64,000 bases of DNA from Cryptomeria japonica (lineage: Eukaryota; Streptophyta; Pinopsida; Cupressales; Cupressaceae): the NCBI RefSeq assembly GCF_030272615.1, contig NW_026728914.1:361001-425000 (forward strand), in the 5' to 3' direction. A model generated the notes under the pieces. The model made no database searches and was not told where the DNA came from. It worked only from the letters and a program-made list of their open reading frames with translations. Position 1 is the first letter of the stretch. Every line of letters begins with the position of its first letter. Position numbers and translations under genes: made by a program. Shown one piece after another: positions 58,771 through 64,000 of this stretch.

Positions 58771-59295
58771 GCGATATAATGAGTGAATTTTAATGTTGGA
58801 TTCATATAGCGAACAAGGTAACATTCAAATAAAATGTATCTGACCTGTGAATCAGTTTGTTGGGCTGGGAGAACTCAGTTGTGCATAAATTTGTAGTCTC
58901 CCCGATCGAACGCCGAGCTTGATAATATTCTCCTCTTCTTAATTTCTTTAATTGAGTTGTGTCGATGTAATCCATTGGGAGGTATTTTGCTAATATTTCT
59001 TCACAGAATAAATTGGTGGGAGATCATGAGCATGTATGGATAAGAGATTAATGAACACAAGTACACAATGACTTTCCTATATATATGGGTAACAAAAGTA
59101 AAGAATGACTTTCCTATATCTATATAATGAAAAAACGTGTATATTTGTGTGCTGTGTAATTACTAAAGATCCCAAGGTCATATAATATTTCCTTTGTTCT
59201 GATGTTTGTATGAAATTTAAGAATTTAAAAATAAAATAAAATAATATTCCACCATTCCAAAACTCATGTAAACTCATACAGTTTGATTTGTATGA
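58771..59295. other. Sequence upstream of the TIR remnant; nothing recognised
   Basis: About 520 bases between the TIR frame and the presumed LTR of element G. It is AT-rich with a short repeat of GACTTTCCTATAT near 59070 and 59105. No gene is seen. It may include the promoter or first exon of the TNL gene. Confidence 0.35.
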
Positions 59296-59701
59296 CAGGG
59301 CTACAACATTTGAATTCCCAAAAAGAGACAATAAGATTCCCCTATTTCTTGCTAGTTTTCTGGGTGCTGCTACAGCTCCATATATATTTGTCCTTGTTTT
59401 TCATACTTCATACAATAACTGCCATACTCAGTCTATTAAGAGTTACCAAAAGTCTTCTAGACTCTTCCATACGTATGCATCAGGGAAACAAAAAAAAAAC
59501 TCATAAATTATTCAATGCATTTACTTCTATGTGGTACATCTAGTGCAGGGATATCATAGATTACAATCACATTTTTTTAATTCAAAATCTGTCCTGTTTT
59601 GAGTAAGGAAGAAGGCACAGGCACGGTAAGGTTGAGTAGATGGGATGGACAACATTCAGCCTACGGAGGAGTAGGTGGGCAGTTGGGGATTAATTTCACC
59701 A
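59296..59701 (-). repeat. Element G 3' LTR (left edge uncertain)
   Basis: On the minus strand it starts TGGTGAAATTAATCCCC directly after AATTAAGGGGGAC. A TATA-like AATATATATGG lies at about 59388. I place the end at CCCTGTCA (59296), giving about 406 bases, a usual Copia LTR size. The partner LTR is outside the window. Confidence 0.55.
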
Positions 59702-59714
59702 GTCCCCCTTAATT
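59702..59714 (-). other. Element G polypurine tract
   Basis: AATTAAGGGGGAC ends directly at the LTR start. It overlaps the stop codon of the RNase H frame (TAA at 59711-59709). Confidence 0.8.
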
Positions 59715-62700
59715 GCAACTGCCATCTATAATACTCAGGTTGTTTCGTTGATGTGCAAAACTTTCTTTTCCCAATGGTTTGGTGAAGATATCAGCAAATT
59801 GGTCTTCTGACTTGCAATGTTCGAAAATTATTTCTTCATTGTTGATCAGCTCCATGAAGAGATACCTGGTGTCTATATGCTTACTTCTTTTGTGAAATAC
59901 TGGATTTTTTGATAATTCTATAGCTGAGTTGTCACAATATATCTTTGTTGCACTTTCTTGTTCATACCTCAATTCTTTTAACATTCTTCTCATCCAAACG
60001 GATTGACACGTTGCCATTGTAGCTGCTACATACTCTGCTTCATCTGATGAAACAGTAACTATTGGTTGTTTCTTTGAAGCCCATGATATTATGCCTAATC
60101 CAAAATGAAAAGCATGGCCTGAAGTGCTCTTCCTATCATCTATGCTGCCAGCACAATCACTATCCGTGTATCCTATCAGCTTGAAATCATTTGACTTTGA
60201 GTAAAATATTCCATAATTCTTTGTTCCACTAACATATTTCAAAATTCTTTTACCAGCATTCCAATGTGTAAATTTTGGAGACTCCATGAACCTTCAAATA
60301 AGACTAACTCCAAACATTATATCCGGCCTTATGGCTATTAGATACATGAGACTACCAACAAGTTTCTTATACAAAGTTGGATTTACATTAGCTCCTTTGT
60401 CATCTTTACTCAACTTTAAACCTATCACTATTGGTGTTGGTGTTGATTTGCAATTCATCATATTAAACCTCTTCAAAATATCATTTGCATACTTAGATTG
60501 TGAAATGAAAATACCTTTATCATTTTGACTTACTTCAATGCCAAGAAAATATCTTATTAAACCCAAATCAGTCATCTCAAATTCTTTCTTCATAGCTGAT
60601 TTGAACATATCAATTGAAAGATCACTAGTGAATATCAAGTCATCAACATATAAACAAACAATTATGATCTCACCTTGCTCAGTCATCTTGGTATACAATG
60701 TAGGCTCACTGTTGCACCTATTGAATCCATTTTGTAAAAGATAACCATCAATTCTTCTATCCCATACTCTTGGGGCTTGTTTGAGTCCATAAAGTGCCTT
60801 CTTGAGCTTGTAAACCTTGTTTTCATGACCCAAAATCTCATATCCAGGTGGCTGCTCCAAATAGACTTCTTCTAAAATGTCATTTAAGAAATTTGATTTC
60901 ACATCCATTTGATATACTGCCCACTTGTTTTGAGCTGCTATGGCTAGTATTGTTCTCACGATGTCTAAGCGGGCAACCGGTGCAAATGTTTCATTGTAGT
61001 CTACTCTGAGTTGTTGTGAATAACCTTTGCCACCAACCTTGCCTTGTGTTTTTGCACATCTCCATTTGCATTCAATTTTGTTTTGTAAACCCACTTCAAT
61101 CCTATCACCTCTTTTTCTTGTGGAAGACTAACTAACTCTCATGTTTCATTCTTTTCAATTGCATCAATTTCTTCATCCATTGCTTGCACCCATTTTTCTT
61201 CCTTAATAGCTTCTTCAAAATGAATTGGATCATCTACATGAGAGTATAAACAAAAAAGAGAAGTTTGACCTGCATTATTTTCACTTTCATTTTGTTCATA
61301 AATCTCCCTTAAACTTCTGATTTTTTGTCTCCTCAAGCTTGCTAGTGTAGGATTGGACATGTCACTTGAATTTGTTGAATGTGGGCTTGATGGTCTAGCA
61401 CCAAGATTGCCAATTGAAGATGGTGTTACTTGCACATTTGATGGAGTATTTTCTTGAGTGTGTGGGGTTGTCCTTACACTTGATGGTGTCATTTGTTGTC
61501 AACTTTGTTGAACATGAATAGCTATAGCAGGAGTCACATTTGAAGGAGTACTTGCTGATATAAAATCTTCATTTTCTTCTTGTGGTATGTTGGCTGCAAT
61601 ATTGATTGTTTTATCCATGGTTCCATCTCATGCTTCATCTTCTATGAACTGCACATCTCTGCTGACTATAATCGTTTTACTGATTGGATTGTATAACTTG
61701 TATGCCTTTGACTCATCACTATATCCCACAAATATACATTTTTCTCCTTTGGTGTCCAACTTTCTTCTCAACTCATCTAGCACATGTGCATATGCCACAC
61801 ATCCAAAAACTCTCATATGAGAAACATTATGTTTTCTTCCACTCCATGCTTCTTCCGGAATCATATTGATAACACTTTCAGTAGGAGATCTATTAATTAT
61901 ATATGCTTCACATGCTACTGCTTCAACCCAATACTCATTTGACAAATGTTTTGCCTTCAACATGCTTCTTGCCATTTCTATTATTGTTCTATTTTTCCTT
62001 TCAGCTAAACCATTTTGTTGTGGGGTATACCTTGTAGTAAATTGTTTGTGGATTCCATTGTCTTTGCAAAATCTTATGAAGTCATTTGAAATGTACTCAC
62101 CACCTCTATCTGTTCTTAATGCTTTGATGTAGTGCCCACTTTGTTTCTCAACAAGAGCTTTGAATTGATAAAAATAATCAAACACCTCATGCTTATGTTT
62201 TAGAAAGTAGACCCATATCTTTCTTGTGAAGTCATCAATGAATGTCAGCAAGTAGTAACTCCCACCAATGGAGGGTGTTTGCATTGGTCCACACAAATCT
62301 GAATGAATAATCTCCAATGGCTTGTTTGCACGAATTGACTTTCCGGTTGGGAATGATTGTCTATGTTGTTTACCCAAAATGCATCCTTTACATATTCTAT
62401 CCGGTTTTTCTATTATTAGCAACCCCTTTACCATTTTCTTCTTATGTAATAAGTTTAGGTGCCCAGATCTTAGGTGCCATAACCAATTTTCATCTTTAAT
62501 TTCAGCTTGATAAACTACTTGGGGGACTGCTGCAACTTTTCCACCATGCACTCGTGGATTCATTGTGTTATGTTCTTGAGAAAACTCTACTTTCAAATTT
62601 GGTTTTATCCTTGGGGGAAACATTTTATTGCTTGTCATTTGGACTTTTGCTATGAGCTGATTACTTGGAAATTTGTCTAAAATTGTGCATTTTTTGTTCT

Positions 62701-63981
62701 TGAAATAGACTCTATACCCCTTTTGAATGAGGTGCCCTATACTCATTAAGTTATGTTTTAGCCCAGGAATAAAATACACATCTGAAATATACTTTTTCTC
62801 CCCCATTTTGGTTAGAATGTTGACACTTCCTTTACCCATAACTGAAACTTTGTTGTTATTCCCCAATATTACATTTGATTTTACACTCTCATCTAAATTA
62901 AAAAACATTTCCAAATTTCCAGTCATATGATTGGTACAACCCGAGTCTAAAAACCATATATCTTTCTCACTTTCTTGTGCAACATTACAAGCTATGAATA
63001 TGCTGTCTTGAGTTTGATTTTCCTTGGTAAAATTTGCATTTTGTTGTCTAGAATCATATTGCTTCTTTCTACATTCATTTATGTAATGCCCAAATTTCTT
63101 GCAATAATTACATTGGACTAAGGATTTGTCATACCTTTGGCTTTGGGGATGATTTGGAGTTGATGTTTGATAGTTGCCTCTTCCACTTGAGCTTGATGGG
63201 CTGCTACCTCTTCCACTTGAGTTTGATGGGCTGCCTCTTCCACCTCTATATGAATTTCTTCCTCTACCTCTAAAATTTGTTCTTCCCCTGCCTCTACCAT
63301 GGTTGATTGAAACTTTTGTCTTGAATGCATGCTCCAAATTTGAATTTGTTGGCCTACTCAGTCTATGCTCATGAGAAATGAGTGAAGCATGAAGCTCATC
63401 CATTGAAAATTGTGAGAGATTCTTTGTCTCTTCTATGGCCACCACAATAGATTCAAATCTTGTAGGCAAACTTCTCAAAATATTTTCAACCACTCTTCTT
63501 TCTTCAAGGTTTTCACTATGAGATCTAATTTGGTTTACCAATCCAATGATTTTAGTGAAAAATGAGTCTATTGTATCTGATTCTTTCATGTAGATGGTCT
63601 CAAAATCCCTTCTTAACATTTGCAACTTAGCTATTTTTACCTTTTTCATTCCTTGATAGGTTGTTTGAAGAATGTCCCATGCTTGCTTAGACTTTGTTTC
63701 TTCTTGAATCCTTAGAAAAATGCTTTCATTCACTCCTTGAAAGATGAAGAAGAGGGCTTTTGAATCTTTCTTTTTGTTTTCCTTCAATAAGTTTTTCTCT
63801 GCTTGAGTTAATGCATTATATGTTGTTGCATCTATTGGTTCTTAGTAGCCATTTTCAACAAACTCCCATAAATCTTGTGCACAAAATAATGCCCCTTCAT
63901 TGTGATTGCCCAATAATCATAATTTTTCCCATTAAACTATGGGATTTGTGGATTTCTCAAACTTGTGCTTGGAGCTGCCAT
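59709..63981 (-). pseudogene. Element G gag-pol polyprotein (Copia), lightly decayed
   Basis: ATG 63981 opens gag (MAAPSTSLRNPQIP), with an early TAG, a one-base shift near 63915 and TAA near 63843. From 63787 to 61628 the frame is intact: gag, a Gly-Arg-Ser-rich segment, zinc knuckle CNYCKKFGHYINEC (about 63115-63070), protease DSGCTNHM (about 62945), integrase finger (HLRSGHLNLLH...CKGC) and core with IHSDLCG, RTDRGGEY and the catalytic Glu in NGLAERKNRT. A linker has two TGA codons (about 61628 and 61500). TGA at 61139 replaces a likely Trp, and a shift lies near 61030. RT has YVDD (about 60650). TGA at 60294 precedes RNase H, with TDSDCAG, DEAEYVA, YCDNSA and ADIFTKPL. All catalytic residues I can check are kept. 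Confidence 0.92.
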
Positions 63982-64000
63982 TATAGACTGTGGAAAAATC

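Larger units (their letters stand above)
59296..64000 (-). mobile_element. Element G: Copia retrotransposon on the minus strand, runs off the right edge
   Basis: Reading leftwards: gag start at 63981, zinc knuckle, protease, integrase, RT, RNase H, polypurine tract (59714-59702) and 3' LTR (from 59701). The 5' LTR and primer binding site lie beyond the window. It is the best preserved element here, with one uninterrupted 720-codon stretch from gag to the end of integrase. Confidence 0.9.

Overview
The window is nuclear DNA of a seed plant, most likely a conifer or other gymnosperm. The evidence is a giant, decayed TAT-lineage Gypsy element, very long LTRs, elements nested three deep, and a TIR-type resistance gene with the TIR wording I associate with conifers. 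That last point is a judgement from memory, not a search. I see no intact host gene. Nearly all of the 64 kb is transposable-element sequence in several states of decay, plus fragments of one TIR-NBS-LRR (TNL) resistance gene.

Layout. Element A (1-3745) is the 3' part of a Gypsy-type element with gag and protease but no reverse transcriptase; its 3' LTR ends inside the gag of element B. Element B (3746 to about 30013) is a very large TAT-like Gypsy: gag-protease-G-patch (3746-6994), then RT, RNase H, a second RNase H and integrase (20241-23338), a 5-kb 3' region, a polypurine tract and the 3' LTR (28488 to about 30013). Element C (6995-20235) is a complete Gypsy chromovirus inserted in B between the Trp and Ser codons at the start of the RT, with a CTTGG target duplication. 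Element D (8531-12759) is a gag-protease-only Copia inserted in the 5' LTR of C, with a CTCCT duplication. LTR divergence (about 2.6% in D, several percent more in C) agrees with the nesting order.

The 3' region of B carries on the minus strand what looks like a separate spliced gene (28066-24810). It has a TATA box, an ATG, a 75-nt first exon, a GT-AG intron of 1156 nt filled with minisatellites, and a second exon encoding a plant mobile domain (PMD) followed by a Gly/Arg-rich tail. It is now broken by stops and a frameshift. This is the most interesting object in the window.

From 31055 to 42495 an AT-rich unit of unknown origin occurs three times in tandem; Copia element E (31243-38825) sits in the first copy, and the second copy preserves the empty site. 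From about 42.8 to 54.85 kb lies a hAT DNA transposon with a BED/DUF659/dimerisation-type transposase, split by two large TG...CA insertions (44427-48815, TSD AAGCC; 49677-53278, TSD ACCAC) that look like solo LTRs. From 55.4 to 58.8 kb on the minus strand are the LRR end and the TIR end of a TNL gene, with a truncated Gypsy element F (about 56659-58240) where the NB-ARC should be. The right end (about 59296-64000) is a minus-strand Copia, G, the least decayed element.

A shared theme is that reading frames have survived while stop codons have accumulated, mostly as TGA where Arg CGA is expected and TAG where Gln CAG is expected. This is what deamination of methylated cytosine in long-silenced elements would produce.
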